Counted from the stretch's first letter, positions 23,185 to 36,200 are shown. The stretch is DNA of 64,000 nucleotides from Datisca glomerata (GCA_003255025.1 QANY01007249.1:124001-188000); one strand, 5' to 3'. The notes: a model not told the origin generated them from the sequence alone. A program made the numbers and translations.

Positions 23185-24020
23185 ATAGAAAGTTCCCAAG
23201 CTTCGGGGCACACTCCAACTTCCATTACCACCCCAATCTCCCAGATATTAAGGACATCCATGTCTAATCCTTTATCTCCTTTAGGAAGATTCTTTAATTG
23301 AGCGTTTCTATTATCGCACTTGAGGGCCACATAAGGATTCACTCCCCTTGACTTGACCAAATAAATTAGTTAAACTCTAAAAGACCTAGCTCTAAGTTGC
23401 ATAGCCGATTCATTGCCTCGAAACACGGAAGGACCATATGTGTATTTTGGGTAAAGAAGGGGCAAGGTTACAATGGTGAAAAAAACTCTGGAAATAGAGG
23501 GGATATTAGGAATACATAGCCTAAGATTATATACATCGGATGAAAAGTAATTTGTGCAGGAGGGCGCTAGGAATCCCATCTCCCCAGTTTGACCTAAGGC
23601 ATGATGAACACCTTCGAGTAAAGCATGAGTATAAATCAACTAACGGGGACACTGGGAGCCTAATCTCCACCCATTATTTACCTTGCCACCACTTCCTCAT
23701 CAAATACCAATACCAAGTATTACCAATTCTCATCGAGAAAGCAGGCAATCCACACTGGAATAGGAATAACAATCAAAGTCCCCATCAAACAGGTTATCCA
23801 ACTTGTTCATACCTTTTCTAACCTCGTTGGCTTGGATCCCTAGGGATGGAAGGGGTGAAAGTTAAGTCTTCTGCCATTTCTAATAAGGAAGAAAAAGATG
23901 AAGAATGAGTAAAGAAAAAAAGAAACTTATGAGAGTACAGTAATTGAAAACCATTGGGGAATGGGAATTTAAAGGCGCAAATTTGAAACAAAAGACAAAA
24001 CGGATATAAAATCCTCAAGC
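23185..24020 (-). pseudogene. Unidentified coding-like remnant
   Basis: Three minus-strand segments look like former coding sequence. An ATG at 23877 gives MAEDLTFTPSIPRDPSQRG and then hits a stop at a GTTAG site that could be a splice donor. 23370-23639 is open, with a hydrophobic middle (SRVFFTIVTLPLLYPKYTYG). 23190-23360 is open (SRGVNPYVALKCDNRNAQLK). Between them the frame is closed. I do not recognise a family. The stretch lies directly upstream, in opposite orientation, of an LTR-like sequence. This mirrors the antisense ORF of the gypsy element at the left and suggests the 3' end of a second such element, but the protein sequences are not obviously alike. Confidence 0.35.
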
Positions 24021-24565
24021 GAAGCGAGCAAAATGATTGTTGTCAAAACGAACAACACACAAACAGATTGTGAAAAGAGAATGCATCATTGTGTTGTCGT
24101 TTCTCTTACTCGCCAGTCACGCTTTTCGCAACATTGAAATAAAAAGTGATTGACTTCCTGACGTAGGAAAATCAGACAATGTTGTGATGACATCTCGATG
24201 TTAAGCAGAGATCATTGCCAAGCAGAGAACCAATTAGATTAGAGGAAGTGGCTGAACGATAGAGCTAAGCAAGCATAACCTTCAGATAAAGTCGATGGAT
24301 CAGATTCCTATAGCGGCAGTTATTGTAGAATAAGTTAAAGATCGCATCCTCCATTATCTCTTATATATCGGTTGTAACTGGTTTACGATAATCAGATCTT
24401 GTATAACCCCTTTATACTCCTTATTTTAGGTATAAACAAGAGCTGATGTAACCATAGAACTCAACATTATTCTCTTTCATTTATTTTCATGTTGTACCCT
24501 TTACAAGATGGTCATCTTCCCTTTATCCGTAAAAGGGTAAACTTATATATTAACAAAAAATCTGA
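24021..24565 (+). repeat. LTR-like sequence, single copy
   Basis: The stretch has features of a plant LTR in plus orientation. These are CTCTTATATATCGG (about 24357-24370) as a TATA-like box, TTTATACTCC further on, an AATAAA-like region, and an end at GGGTAAACTTATATATTAACA (24563). No second copy or target duplication is visible in this window, so boundaries and type remain uncertain. It could instead be a promoter or downstream flank of the neighbouring coding-like remnant. Confidence 0.3.
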
Positions 24566-25537
24566 AGGGGATATGCAACACTAATTACTAATTTTGAAAA
24601 TGAAGGAAGCAAGGAACCTACCCATGTTTTTTCAAAAATAAAACCAGGGAACAAAGAAGTTAGCCACTCTGGAAGGATGGTCTTCTTCCTTTTAAGTTGG
24701 ACACCTAGGTTACGAGTTAGTCTTCATGTCCTGAATGAACTATAAATTTTCGTAGGCTTAAATGCAAACGTTACCCCTTAAGGGGTGTTTGTTAGTTATG
24801 GGGTATGTTTACGGAGATTCGTGAAAAATGTGAAAACCATTGTTTTGTGAAGAAAAATTGAAGTGTACTTGATCCTCGACAAAATACTTTTTCTCCTTTG
24901 GAGGGTATCTGAAACTCATCAATTTTGGGAGGCTTCTAATTTCTTGTTTCCTCTCCACTCTTTATACTTAAAATGCTAAAATTTATCTTTGTTCCCATGA
25001 TCTTTCAAGGCTATATTTTCTTTTGTGGAAGGTAAATTTCATTCCAAACAAGAAATCGATTGTAACATCAAATCTTAACATAAACTTTTAGATCAAAATA
25101 CAAATAAACTATTACAAGAACCATCAAAGCCATTAAAAACAACTGGCATACAAGAAGGAAAAAAGTGTAAAAAATGTACATAAATAAAATATAGCACATG
25201 GACAACAATCACATGCGCGTTCCATAAATCATTCACCCTCTAAACTTGGCTCTGTCAACTAGTACAGTAATAGCATATTTCTATCAAGTTTAGAACAATC
25301 ATAGAAAATCAGGGCACCTACTAACTAACACAAAACAATCCCCAAAATTACCACAGAATTGGACCTGGGAGCAGGAAGACCACTATGGACCAAGGTCAAG
25401 TGGACAGACACCTACACGACCGGTAGGAAAAATCCTTGGCAACTAGAAGGAGAACTGCTGAAAACACACAAAACGAACTAAACTAAACATAGAAAAAAGA
25501 CGTAAGAGTAGCGAGCCCAATATAATGGCACCGAAAT
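24566..25537. other. Intergenic, nothing recognised
   Basis: AT-rich sequence without convincing coding potential, repeats or RNA genes on either strand. Short open frames are within chance expectation. Confidence 0.5.
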
Positions 25538-25797
25538 GGGGAAAGGAAAGGAGATAGAGGTAGTGAAAAAGAGGGGGAAATAAATGAAAGCGTGAAAAAT
25601 AGAGGTGGAATAGAAAAGGAAAATAAAAAAGATGAGAGGGGAGAAGTGAAAACAAAGAGGGGAGAAGAGAGAGTAGATCTGAAAGGAGAAAAAAAAGGAG
25701 AAGTGGGGGAAGAGAATAAGGATGATGAGAAAAGGAGAGGGGAGAAGAGTTTTACGGGGAGAGGGACAAGAAAAGGGAGATGTGAGAGAAGGTAGAT
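25538..25797. repeat. Homopurine tract of about 260 bp
   Basis: The plus strand is almost entirely A and G over this interval, with runs such as GGAAAGGAAAGGAGATAGAG and AAGAGGGGAGAAGAGAGAG. The complementary strand is correspondingly pyrimidine-rich. The long open frames on both strands here (Lys/Glu-rich on plus, Phe/Ser/Leu-rich on minus) arise from this low complexity. Such tracts can adopt triplex structures in vitro. Confidence 0.8.
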
Positions 25798-25870
25798 GAT
25801 AACTTTTATGAGATGAACAAATATACTATCATAAAACATTCGTTAAATAATTAAACATTTAAAATATGAC

Positions 25871-27035
25871 TAAAATGTAAATAAACCCTTCTATTTTGAT
25901 TAAAATGTAAATTATATGTTTATATTATTTTTTATATTTTTATATCTTTGTATTTTGATTAAACTGTAAAATATATCCTTCAATATCTTTTTTGATTAAA
26001 TCCAACAAAAAATTAATTCCGTCTATTTCCTCTATTATTTCTCTTTATTTTCATTATTTTCCTCCTTTTACCTGTGTTGCATAGAAACCATTTACATAAT
26101 GGTTTACTGCCACGATGAAGAATTTTGAAAAATTACAGGGGGAGGGGGAAGCTCGTCGTTGCGGCAAAGGGAAGGGCTAGGGCTTTTATTTCTATTTTTT
26201 TCCAAATTTGAGGATCAAAGAGGTCGAAACCTCTCTAATCTGTTGATTATTCTTTCAGGTATGTCAATTTCTTCATTAATTTTGTGGCTTATGGGTTTCT
26301 TTGTTCGAAAATTTTCATCTCTGTGTTCATCTTTGCTCGGGTTGATTTTGGTTTACAGGTTTCGTGCCTTGAATTGGTATTTATGTGTGTGTTTTCATGG
26401 CTGGAAGTTAAAAGGGATTGAAGAATTTTGAAGATTTTTGGGGGAGGGATCTGAATCTCATCAATTTTCGCTCGGGCTTGAGTGCTCTTGGGTCGGATTG
26501 ATTATTTTGGGGGAAGAATTTGTTGATTATTTTTAATTTTTGCCCAAATTGATAATTGTTTTATATTGATTTTTGTGGTGAATTGAGTGAAGAAAATTTT
26601 AGTTGTTCCTATTTTTCTGATGATTTTCGCTCGTATTTTTCAATTGAGTGAGTTGGAAGTAAGGAAGGAAAACTAGTTGAGTTTTCCGTTTGGAGGAAGA
26701 GAAAAATTCCTTGTTGGAACAAGCTTTTTACGAGACTTTAATTCATTTTCCCCCTAATCAGACACTATTTGGATAATTAAGCATCGAAAGTTACCATCGT
26801 TTTCTTTTTCAACCTTGGAGGCTTAAAAATGGGAGTGAAAGTAGCTGCAACAATGGAGTTTTTGACGGGAAAAAAGATGGCTAAAAACAAAGTTAACTCT
26901 CTTTTAGATTTAATGTTTTACTGAATTGTATATTTTACAGTTTGATCAAAGTATAAGGATATAAAAAATATGAAAAAAAATACAAGAATATAGTTTACAT
27001 TTTAATCAAAGTACAGGAGTGTGTTTTACATTTTA
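25871..27035. mobile_element. 1.2-kb element with about 110-bp terminal inverted repeats
   Basis: The left arm 25871-25980 (TAAAATGTAAATAAACCC..., later TTTTGATTAAAATGTAAA and TTGATTAAACTGTAAAATAT) is the inverted complement of the right arm 26928-27035 (GTATATTTTACAGTTTGATC ... TACATTTTAATCAAAG ... TTACATTTTA). Long inverted repeats around non-transposase sequence suit a non-autonomous Mutator-like (Pack-MULE type) or foldback element. The 9-bp flanks (AAATATGAC and ACCTTTAAC) are not a clear target duplication, so the exact ends or class are open. The interior holds a gene-leader-like segment, listed separately. Confidence 0.65.
26140..26430 (+). pseudogene. Gene leader with intron, captured or orphaned
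   Basis: The segment has the character of a plant 5' untranslated region: GGCAAAGGGAAGGGCTAGGG, then a possible intron from GTATGT (26259) to TTTGGTTTACAG (about 26359), followed by T-rich sequence. No downstream coding exon can be identified before the right terminal inverted repeat. It lies wholly inside the 25871-27035 element. This is consistent with capture of the start of a host gene, whose identity I cannot tell. A plus-strand frame from 26159 (MRQREGLGLLFLFFSK) is probably not translated. Confidence 0.35.
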
Positions 27036-29397
27036 ACCTTTAACTAACTTAGGGAGAGAAAAGCCATGAGAACCACATTTGAGTAAGTAGCTTAATGGTA
27101 GGGACATTTCATCCACAACTTAATAACTTAATCCAAGCCCATGCTTTTGAAGGCAAAGCTTAAATATAATTTCTTTCTAATTTATCAATCTCAAAACCCT
27201 AATGGTAGGTCCAATTGCCAGTCCCTTGCTCCTCCTTAAAGCTAACTATAATCATTAACTTTCATTTCCAAATCCTCCAAATTAAATATTTTTTATTTAA
27301 TTTTAAATATTCTTTGTGTTTCTAAATATTGGATTTAACGTTTTAGATTGCTATCCATCCAAGCAAGAGTCAATTCTATATATTTACATCAAATGTGGTG
27401 GATAATTTGTGTCAATCAACAGAAGCACCATATATATTTGCTATAAATTAATATAATAATTAACTATGTACGTGTATGAACGTTTAAAATGTTATATATC
27501 AAACTACTTAGAAAGGAAAATACCTCCTCTTATTGTGGCCTAACTAATCCTTGAGTAACCATATGATAAAGACCTTGGTTCCTTTACACTCTTCTGTATT
27601 TAATCTAAGGAAAAATATATAGTCCCACTTGCAAAAAATTAGTAAAAAATTATTTGTTTTTCTTTGCATTAATAGATTAAGGGAAACGAATTGAAAGATT
27701 ATTCTTGTTTTTGCCGGTTTAAAAGTTATTTGAAATTTTGTATTGTAAGGTGTTTTTCTTTTTCCATTTTTTTGTTGACAAGATATAAATAAGATGAGAT
27801 TGAAAACAGTCAAACACGATGACTGAAATTCACGATTTCATAATGAATTTTTATTTGCTTATCAATTTTTTAAGGTTCATGTGACTCGTGTGCATAATAA
27901 TATATAATACGAAACTATTGAAATTATTTTTTACATAGTAAATGAGCGAATGGCGTTAGAAGAAAGTAAAATGAGGTTGCATACTGACCAAATTGCCGAC
28001 AATGAAAACTTTTTTAAGCACAAGTGAGTAAGATGAGATGACTGTAATATTACTTGAGAATGCAAATTATTAAATTACAACATTGAACAACTCATACATT
28101 GATTAAAATTATGAATATGACAAAATATTCTCTTGAACAAATGTTTGGTTATAACTTATAGGTTCTTCTCATTTACTCCTATGTATTTTGTACTGTGATA
28201 TAAAGACGAATTCGGTTTGAAATGGAATGCAGATTCTCTGCAGTTCGAATACCAATTGTAATGGCAGATTGGCAGTTAGCACTCGAGTTCCATCTTATCA
28301 GATCTAGATATGGTCCACACAAGTGGTCATGCTGACAAAAAAATTATTTTTTCAATTGTGCTATTCGACTCGATATAAACCTGTTCATATCTGATCAGAT
28401 GATTCTTCAAAGATTCTCAAGTGTCGAAATACCTTGTCCATTCTCATATAATCATATTCTAACCTCAGTTCTCTACTACCACAATAAGATAATTATGTTT
28501 TCAAAAATACCCATTAATTATTATATAAAGGGGACATATGAAGCTTTCACAATATATAATTAGTGATGTAACGCATAGGAGAGGACAATGATTAAGATTC
28601 CCAAATTGCAATAAAAGTTAAGGCAACTAGATGAGTGAGTCTGATTTTTGATGTAAAATTGATTACCAAATTCCCAGTTCAACTTCTTGTAAAAGAGTTG
28701 CATCATTTGAGCATGGTTTGGGAAATTGAAGCAACAAGTTACTACCAAAAATGAATAAGAAATAAAAAAGATAACTATAGAAAATGAATGATAATTAATG
28801 ATTAATGTCTAAGGTATGCGTAATTCTAAGGATACATCATTATTTCATTACATGGGTCTTATCAGTTTGTTTGGATATTGAAAAACGTCCTGTGTCCCTA
28901 GATTTGGTGACGTCCATCATGCTACGTATAGACGTTAAAATCCCATAGGCTTTGTTTTTTTAGTCGGAAAATTAATAGGAGTCTTGAAGACTAATTAAAC
29001 TATGCTAAAGATTTCAACATTAAATCGAGACGACGACCAAATCAAACTGCTCATAATGCAATGTCACGTCTTGAATTTTTAATTTTGCACAAGACTCGAA
29101 TGAATAGAGCACGAAACACCTTCGGAAAAGGGTAGTGTATCTAATGTGGCTTATGATCATTGAGCAAAGTTTTTTTTTGGGTGCTGCTTAGCTAAGTATT
29201 TCATTCATCTTTGTTCAAATGACATTTATCTACTTGAGGAATCAGAATGGATGGCACAACTTTAATTGGAATGAATTTTTTTAAAACCATTAGTTGGAAT
29301 GTTAGTGCTTAAAATTTTAGGAATTATCGTTATCAATTGAAACAGTGACTAAAGTGATGAGAAATTAATGTCTTCCCCTTGAATGCTTTAATTATAT
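27036..29397. other. Intergenic, nothing recognised
   Basis: About 2.3 kb of AT-rich sequence. The open frames at 27544-27813 and 28560-28748 (minus) have no recognisable domain and no supporting context. No RNA gene or repeat pair was seen. It is the left flank of the nested copia complex. Confidence 0.5.
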
Positions 29398-29535
29398 TGT
29401 AACAATGATATAAAAGATAAAGAATGAAGAAGTGCTGATATTCACAGCAAGAAACAAAGAAAGAGAAGCAAGATTGAATAAAAAAATGCTTTGAGTCTTA
29501 GACAGACTTTCAATGTATTTATACTAAGTTGTTAC
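29398..29535 (-). repeat. Family 2 copia 3' LTR, outer part
   Basis: It begins in plus sense TGTAACAATGATATAAAAGA and matches the right LTR from 43339 (TGTAACAATCATACAAGAGA), including GTGCTGATATTCACAGCAAG and TTTATACTAAGTTGTTAC. The match is interrupted at 29535 by copia copy B and resumes at 37425. The pentamer GTTAC at 29531-29535 is the left target duplication of copy B. Confidence 0.85.
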
Positions 29536-30698
29536 TATTGTCATATGTCCATAAATTAGAGTGTAATAACTATTTATTTGTATTTAGTTATTTCTCAAAT
29601 ATTTATATTACTAATTTTTTTATGAATAAATTGAAAGTTTTATTTTAAATTAAAGCGTATTTATAAATTATTCAAGTCTTGAAACTATTGTCAACGAAAG
29701 AAAAGTGAAAACATAAGCGTCTCCAGACGAACTCTTCTGAAATAGTTCAGAACGATATTCACAGTCTTAGGATCGACTGGATAATCGAATCCGATTACGA
29801 CTGTTAGGTTGAACCGTTGGATGTCGGTCTTAAGGCATAAGAGTGGAGACTTAAGTGGTTAACCTAGACATGTTATGAACATGTTGAATAGACCGGTAAC
29901 AAATTAGTTTAGAACCCAAAACCGTTAATTTATAGAGATAAATTCACGGGGTATTTGAATCCTAAGTTTTGTTCATGTGGGTCAATTTGGTCTTAGAAAT
30001 AGCTCAGAGAACATGAATAGAAAAATGAACTAAGTTGGACCAAAATGTGTTTTGGTGCCAAAACATATTTTCTACACCTATATGTGATAGGTGATGTCAG
30101 TTAAATTAGTTAAGTGTAATTGTTGTATTGAATTAATTATTTTCTAATTATTAGCTAATTAATTAAATAAAATTAATTAATTAATTAATTTTATTGCAAA
30201 GAGAGAATTTGATTGCAAAGAGATAACGAGTATGAGATACAGTTGTTGTTATCAACACACAAAAAGAGAGAAAATATTTCTCCTCTCACTACTGTTGATG
30301 TCAAAATTAATCTGAAGAAAGAATATTTGATTTTTCTTTCTTCAATCATTTTGAGAGCCTTAATTTAAATTCCTACGTAAAATTCTTCTGAAATTAATGG
30401 GTGGTTACTGGTGGACTAATTCAGAAATCGTTTGTGGAAGATCAAGTTCGTGAATCTTAAAGCTTGAAGAATGCACGGGAGAGTTCTACCAGTTCAGAAA
30501 TTCTCCGATACAGAGTAAATGTGAAAATTTGTTTTCCCTTAATCTATTCATTTAATATGCATGATCATACTAAAATTGGTTTTAAATTATTTAATATAAT
30601 TAAATAAGTTAAATCTAATTTTTTTTTATATTCCGGCCACTAATTGTTCGTGGTTCAAATCTAATTTTCTTTAATTTTAAAACCGATCGATACTAGCA
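29536..30698 (+). repeat. 5' LTR of copia copy B, internally deleted
   Basis: 1163 bp. The start has decayed to TATTGTCATATGTCC (family start TGTTGGAATATGTCC) and it ends GATACTAGCA. At about 29926 the sequence jumps from AAAACCGTT to AATTTATAGAGATAAATTC. About 580 bp that the 3' LTR still holds at that point (about 36800-37380) is missing. It retains the AATTAATTAATTAATT block near 30175. Confidence 0.85.
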
Positions 30699-30700
30699 AT

Positions 30701-30712
30701 TGGTATCAAAAT
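30701..30712 (+). other. Primer binding site of copia copy B
   Basis: TGGTATCAAAAT, two bases after the LTR end GCA. This is the initiator methionine tRNA complement with point changes (canonical TGGTATCAGAGC). Confidence 0.75.
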
Positions 30713-32451
30713 GTAGATTTAAGATTATGCATATAGATAATTAAAACGAACGTATCGTGAATTTTATGGATATTCACATATGTTTGTATGGTAGATTCAA
30801 AATTATTTTGAATATGTTTTGTAATTGGATCCCGAACTATTGGCTCTAGGCGTTTTTTATTTAGAATTGATGTACGCCGAATTTGAGACATAGGAATTTA
30901 TGTAATTTAATTATTGCAATTGTTGTAAATTTAAAATTCGTTGTAAATTCATCGTCACCTCGAAATCATCATAAGAAATTACTCAAAACTACCACCGAGA
31001 AGTCACCGGACATCCACCAAGAAGACGTCGGGAACACTACTGTTCACCAGCGACTTTTCACATTGCTACTGTTCACCGATAATACTGTTCATCTCAGTAC
31101 TGCTCGCCAGCGATACTGTTCGCCGCTAGCCTTGGTCACCGCTGCTGCCATGTGTTGTCCCTTGCATTGTATAGTCCTAATCGGATTACGAAACCTACAA
31201 GTTTTGGAAACTCATGGTTTTAGGAAATCTAGGGTTTTTGAAATTTAAATTTTGAAATATGATTTCAAAATCAATTTTACTCCCTTATTTAATTTTAATT
31301 TAATTTGGTAAATTTTTCAACACCTGTATAATTGTAATTTTTACAAAAAAAATAATTTAAAAATAAATCAGTTTACTAATTACTTTGTAATTTGTTTATC
31401 AAAGTAAAATATACGTTGGAAAAGTAAAAATTGAAAATTGAAAATTATTTTTAAAAATGGGGCTAATATTTTAAAAAATTTATAAAATGGTGAGACAACA
31501 TGGAGATGAAAGAATAAATTGCAGACGCCATGGAGATTAGTTCATAAATTAATTTGTAATTTATTTATTATTCTCTTATGGGTTATAATTAGAAATGAGG
31601 CAATATGGAGGTTAAATTTAAATGTATGATTTAATTTTAATCGCGCGTCATCATATAAGATTCCATATAGATTAGGGATATGCGAATATCAAATTGTCAT
31701 GTAGCATTTACATGCATCATTATAGATTAATTGATAATGATTATTATTTAATTACAATGTGAAATTTGTAATGGTTATGATTTAAAATTGGAATTTAAAA
31801 TTAATAAAGGATTTATAAATTTCATCACGTTTTTCAAATTAATAAAAGTTATGTTTTTTGAAAAATAACCAAAAATCCATTTTTTAAAACTAAGTGGGAG
31901 GATCGTTTACGTTGAAACGTTCTTAAGGTGTCCAAAGAAAACTTGATCGTGCCACGAGGAAGGGTTAAAACTTTACGTAGCGGTCCTCACTTGAATGTGA
32001 GAAACTTTAAAATCGTGTCGTTTTGAGTCATCGAGTTGCTTCAGAAGCTAAGACTTCTAAAGGGAGTGATGGGGTAGGGTCGTCTCATAGATGAACTGTT
32101 AGTCCATAGCAACCTTTAAAAATCGATGCGTTGGTTTAACACTTAGCGTGAAACACATTGGAATCCCCTCATAGGGGCTAGTCAATGGGGCCAAGGTGAC
32201 CAAAATCATTGGTGATTGGTTAAACTAGATGTGGAGACATTTGAGTGTTAACCAAACGAGAGGAGTCTCGATGCGATAGGAGATAGTTTGGACTTCATCC
32301 CTCGATGAGACAAGCTATCATTTTTTATTGTAACATCATCGAGGAAAAAAAATTAATCAATTTTAAAATATTAGTAGTTGCATCATCCATCATACTTTCC
32401 TATATAATTGAGCATTTATTTACACCGTTTTATTTGTTCTTTTTGGTAATC
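30713..32451 (+). other. Leader of copia copy B
   Basis: This is non-coding leader sequence matching the leader of copy A in opposite orientation, apart from the copy A insert. It includes a series of CTGTTCACC/CTGTTCATC units (31040-31120) related to the AATAGTAAT-type units of copy A, and an AT-rich part to 31860. A 121-codon open frame at 30883-31248 lies across these repeats and is not conserved in copy A, so I do not call it a gene. Confidence 0.6.
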
Positions 32452-33260
32452 ATGTTGGTATCCTCTCTCTCAACTATTCTTAACGCGAACAAATTCAACG
32501 GTGAAAATTATGTGGATTAGAAATGAAATCTTGATATCGTACTGACGGTAGAAAAGCACAAGTTCGTGCTCACTACCCATTATCCTCTTCGAGCCTATTG
32601 CTGAATCGACTCAAGAGAAAAATGATGTTTATGCTTCACTGCGTTATGATGAGATCTCCAGATGTTATACTTTCGCCTCTATGAGTAATGTGTTACAACA
32701 ACAGCATCAGAACTTTGAGATCGTCACTGATATGATGTTAAACATCATCGAAATGTTCAAGGATCAGGGTCGTCAAGCCAGATAAACAGTTGTGCGCAAC
32801 TTCATGAACTGCATGATGGAACCTGAAACTCCTGTCAAAGAGCATATGATGTTGATCATATGTTATCTGAACGAGATGGAGATCATGGGTGCTGAGGTCG
32901 ATGACAAAACTCAAGTGGATATGATCCTAGAGACTTTGCTTAGTACATTTGAGAACTTCAAGCTTAATTATTCAATGAATAAGCTAAACTACTCACTTCC
33001 TGAGCTTATGAAGGAGCTATAAGCTACTGAGACCCAATTTTCTGAAGGACAAGAGGAAGTCTGGAAATGATAACTTTACTGAAAGTAGGCCTTCCACCTC
33101 TAGCTCTAAGAAGAAACAGAGAAATGGTCCAAGGAAAGTGAAGAAACAGAAGCCGAGAGCTGCCAAAGGTAAGAGCACTGCGAGAGTAGACAAGTCGAAA
33201 GACAGGTGTCATCACTGTGGAGATGCTAGTCATTATAAACTCAACCTCTCATTGTATCCC
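32452..33260 (+). pseudogene. Copia copy B gag, degenerate
   Basis: It starts at the ATG 32452 (MLVSSLSTILNANKFNGENY) and stops at 32518, where the family Trp is TAG. Further frames carry the UBN2 gag core (32792-33022, RNFMNCMMEPETPVKEHMM and DMILETLLSTFENFKLNYSM). They are followed by a basic stretch (KKQKPRAAKGKSTARVDKS). The zinc knuckle near 33207-33245 reads CHHCGDASHYKLN. The last Cys is replaced, so the C-x2-C-x4-H-x4-C knuckle is broken, unlike in copy A. Confidence 0.8.
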
Positions 33261-36200
33261 AAATGGTTGAGATCTAAAGGTCTAGTAATGGTTACTAAGG
33301 CTTGTTATGTAGCTGACCCTACTTTTCCATGGATTGAAGACGCTGCAGCTACTAACCACATTTGTTGCTCCCTGCAAGGGTTCAGGGAAATCATAAGGCT
33401 TGACGAAGGCGAGTTCAGCTTCCGCTGGGAGGATGAAGCACTAATATCAACCCCATCAGTGGGAACTTTTAAATTATGTTTTGAGTAACAATTTATTATT
33501 TAATGTTATGTTTATTATGTCCCGAGTTTTGGGAAGAATTTGATTTCTATTGGTGCATTAATTGAGCAATGATTTGATCTAAAATTCATTGATAAAGATA
33601 TTGGTATTTTTAGAAATGAATGCTTAATTATTATTGCACAAATGATTAATAAATTGTATCACGTAAAACCTGTAGTACCTATGATCTGTGACACTTAAGT
33701 GAATATCGATTCATATAGATATAGTAAAAGGTTGAACTATGACTCAACCGATCTAATCCATATGTGGCACTTACGTCTTGGACATATTAGCATAGACAAG
33801 ATTAAAAGACTTGTGAAGGATGGTCATTTGCAATATTTAAGTATGGGTTCATTATCCACATGTGAATCCTATATAGAAGGTAAAATGACCAAGAGACATT
33901 TTTCATCAAAATGTGAAAGAGTCACTCAATGTCTTGAACTCATGCATAGCAGTGTATGTGGGCCATTGAATATCCAAGTAAGGGGAGGTTATGAATAATT
34001 TGTAACCTTCACTGATGAATACTCACGTTTTGGTAATGTTTATCCCATGCATTAGAAGTCTGAAACCTTTGAAAATTTCAAAGAATATAAGGCATTGGTT
34101 GAAAAGCAATTAGAAAAACAAATCAAAACACTATGATCTGATCATGGTGGAGAGTACTTGCAAGGAGAGTTTAAAGACTTTCTTAAGAAAGCATGTATTC
34201 TTTCTCAGCTTACAGCACCTGGTATGCCACAATAAAATGGTGTGTCAGAGAGAAGGAAACGAATTCTGATGGATATGGTTAGATCCATGATGAGTTACAC
34301 ATCCCTCGCGTATTCGTTATGGCGATATGCCTTACTAAGAGCGGCATTATTTTGAACCAAGTTTCGTCAAAGATGGTGCCTGGTACACCATATGAAAGAT
34401 AGTATGGACAAAAGTCGTCCGTTCACGATTTTAGAATATGGGGTTGCCCAGCACATATTCTAAGACCGAAGACAGGAAAGTTGGCTAGTCGTTAAGAGTT
34501 GTGCATGTTTATAGGATATCCTATATGTATATCTTCTACAGTGCGATTGACAAGAAAACATTCATTAGCACGAATGCTCATTTTCTGAAAGAAGATTATA
34601 TTAAAAGTGTACATCCAAGAAGAATAGTTGTGCTAGAGGAATTATTGAGTGGAAGAACATCGACTCCCCAATCAGAAATTGTTTTTGATTCAATAATGGA
34701 AGAACCACGACAAGAGCCAGAGACTATAGAGCCTCGACGTAGTGGGAGAGTTATGAGGTAACCTGAAAGGTACATGTCCTATGGAGAAGCTTTGACAACT
34801 GTCTCAGACAAGGACCTAGAAGAACCAATCTCTTACTCGGAGGCCATGCCTGGTCCTAAAGCAAACTTATGACAGGAAGCCATGAACGTTTAGATACATT
34901 CGATGTACTCGAACAGAGTCTGAAAACTTATAGATTCTCTTAAGGGATAAAAGCTGTAGGATGCAAATGGATCTATAAGAAGAAAATATGTCTGGATAGG
35001 AATGTAAAGACATTCAAAGCTAGGCTAGTAGCCAAAGGCTAAACCTAAAAGAAAGGTATAGACTACGAGGATACCTTCTCACAAATAGCCATGCTTAAAT
35101 CCATTCGAATCTTTTTGTCCATTGATGTTGTCCTTGATTATGAAATCTGTCAAATGGATGTCAAGACTGCCTTTCTGAATGGCAATCTTGAAGAGTGCAT
35201 TTATATGACTCAACCAGACGAGTTCATGGAGAAAGACCAAGAGGGAAAAGTTTGCAAACTGCAGAAGTCCATTTATGGAGTTAAGCAATCGCCATGGTCG
35301 TGGAATATTAGATTCGATGAAATTGTTAAGAACTATGGTTTTGAACAGCTGGTGGACAAATTCTGTGTGTATAAGTTGATACATGAAGGAAAAGTGGGTT
35401 TTCTAGTCTTATACGTAGATGATATTCTACTAATTGGGAATGATGTAGAAAAATTGTCTGATGCCAAGTTTTTACTTGCAAAACAATTTGACATTAATGA
35501 TTTTGTAGAAGCTGCATTTGTCTTAGGTATTCAGATCTTTCGAGAATGGAAGAACAGACAATTGGCAGTTTCTCAAACATCTCTTTATTGATTAGGTGTT
35601 GGATCGCTTCAGTATCTAAAACTCCAAGAAGGAATTTCTTCCCTCTAGACATGGAGTTGGCCTCTCCAAGAAACAGTCTCACAGGACTCCTCAAGAAGAA
35701 GAAGACATGAGAAGGATACCCTATGCCTCAGCCGTAGGAAATCTCATGTAGATGATGCTTTGCACTAGACCTGATATTTACTATATCGTGGGCATAGTAA
35801 GTCATTTCCAATCTAATCCTGGAATCGAGCATTTGAATGTCGTCAAACATATCCTTAAATATCTTAGAAGAATAAGGAATTCCTGTTTGTGTATGTAAGT
35901 AATGACTTGAATATGGCGGGGTATACTGATTTCAAATTTCAAGCAGATAAGGACTCCATGAGGTCCACTTTAGGATCGATGTTCATTCTAAATGGTAGAA
36001 TAGTTGTATGGAGAAGTATCAAGAAATCTTGCATTGCTGATTCTACCATGGAAGCTGAATATGTGGCAGCTTGTGCTGCAAATGAGGCTGTATAGCTTAG
36101 AAATTTCTTGAAGACTCTGGAAGTCGTTCCAGAAGCTGACAAGCCCATGACACTTTATTGTGATAACAATGGGGCTGTAGAGAATTCTAAGGAACCTAGA

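Noticed and set aside
23540..23821. A 93-codon plus-strand open frame
   Set aside because: It is antisense to the more coding-like minus-strand segments and has no recognisable feature.
25443..25839. Long open frames on both strands
   Set aside because: They are produced by the homopurine tract. Composition is extreme and there is no domain or start context.
30883..31248. A 121-codon plus-strand open frame
   Set aside because: It lies in the leader of copia copy B and is not preserved in the matching leader of copy A.
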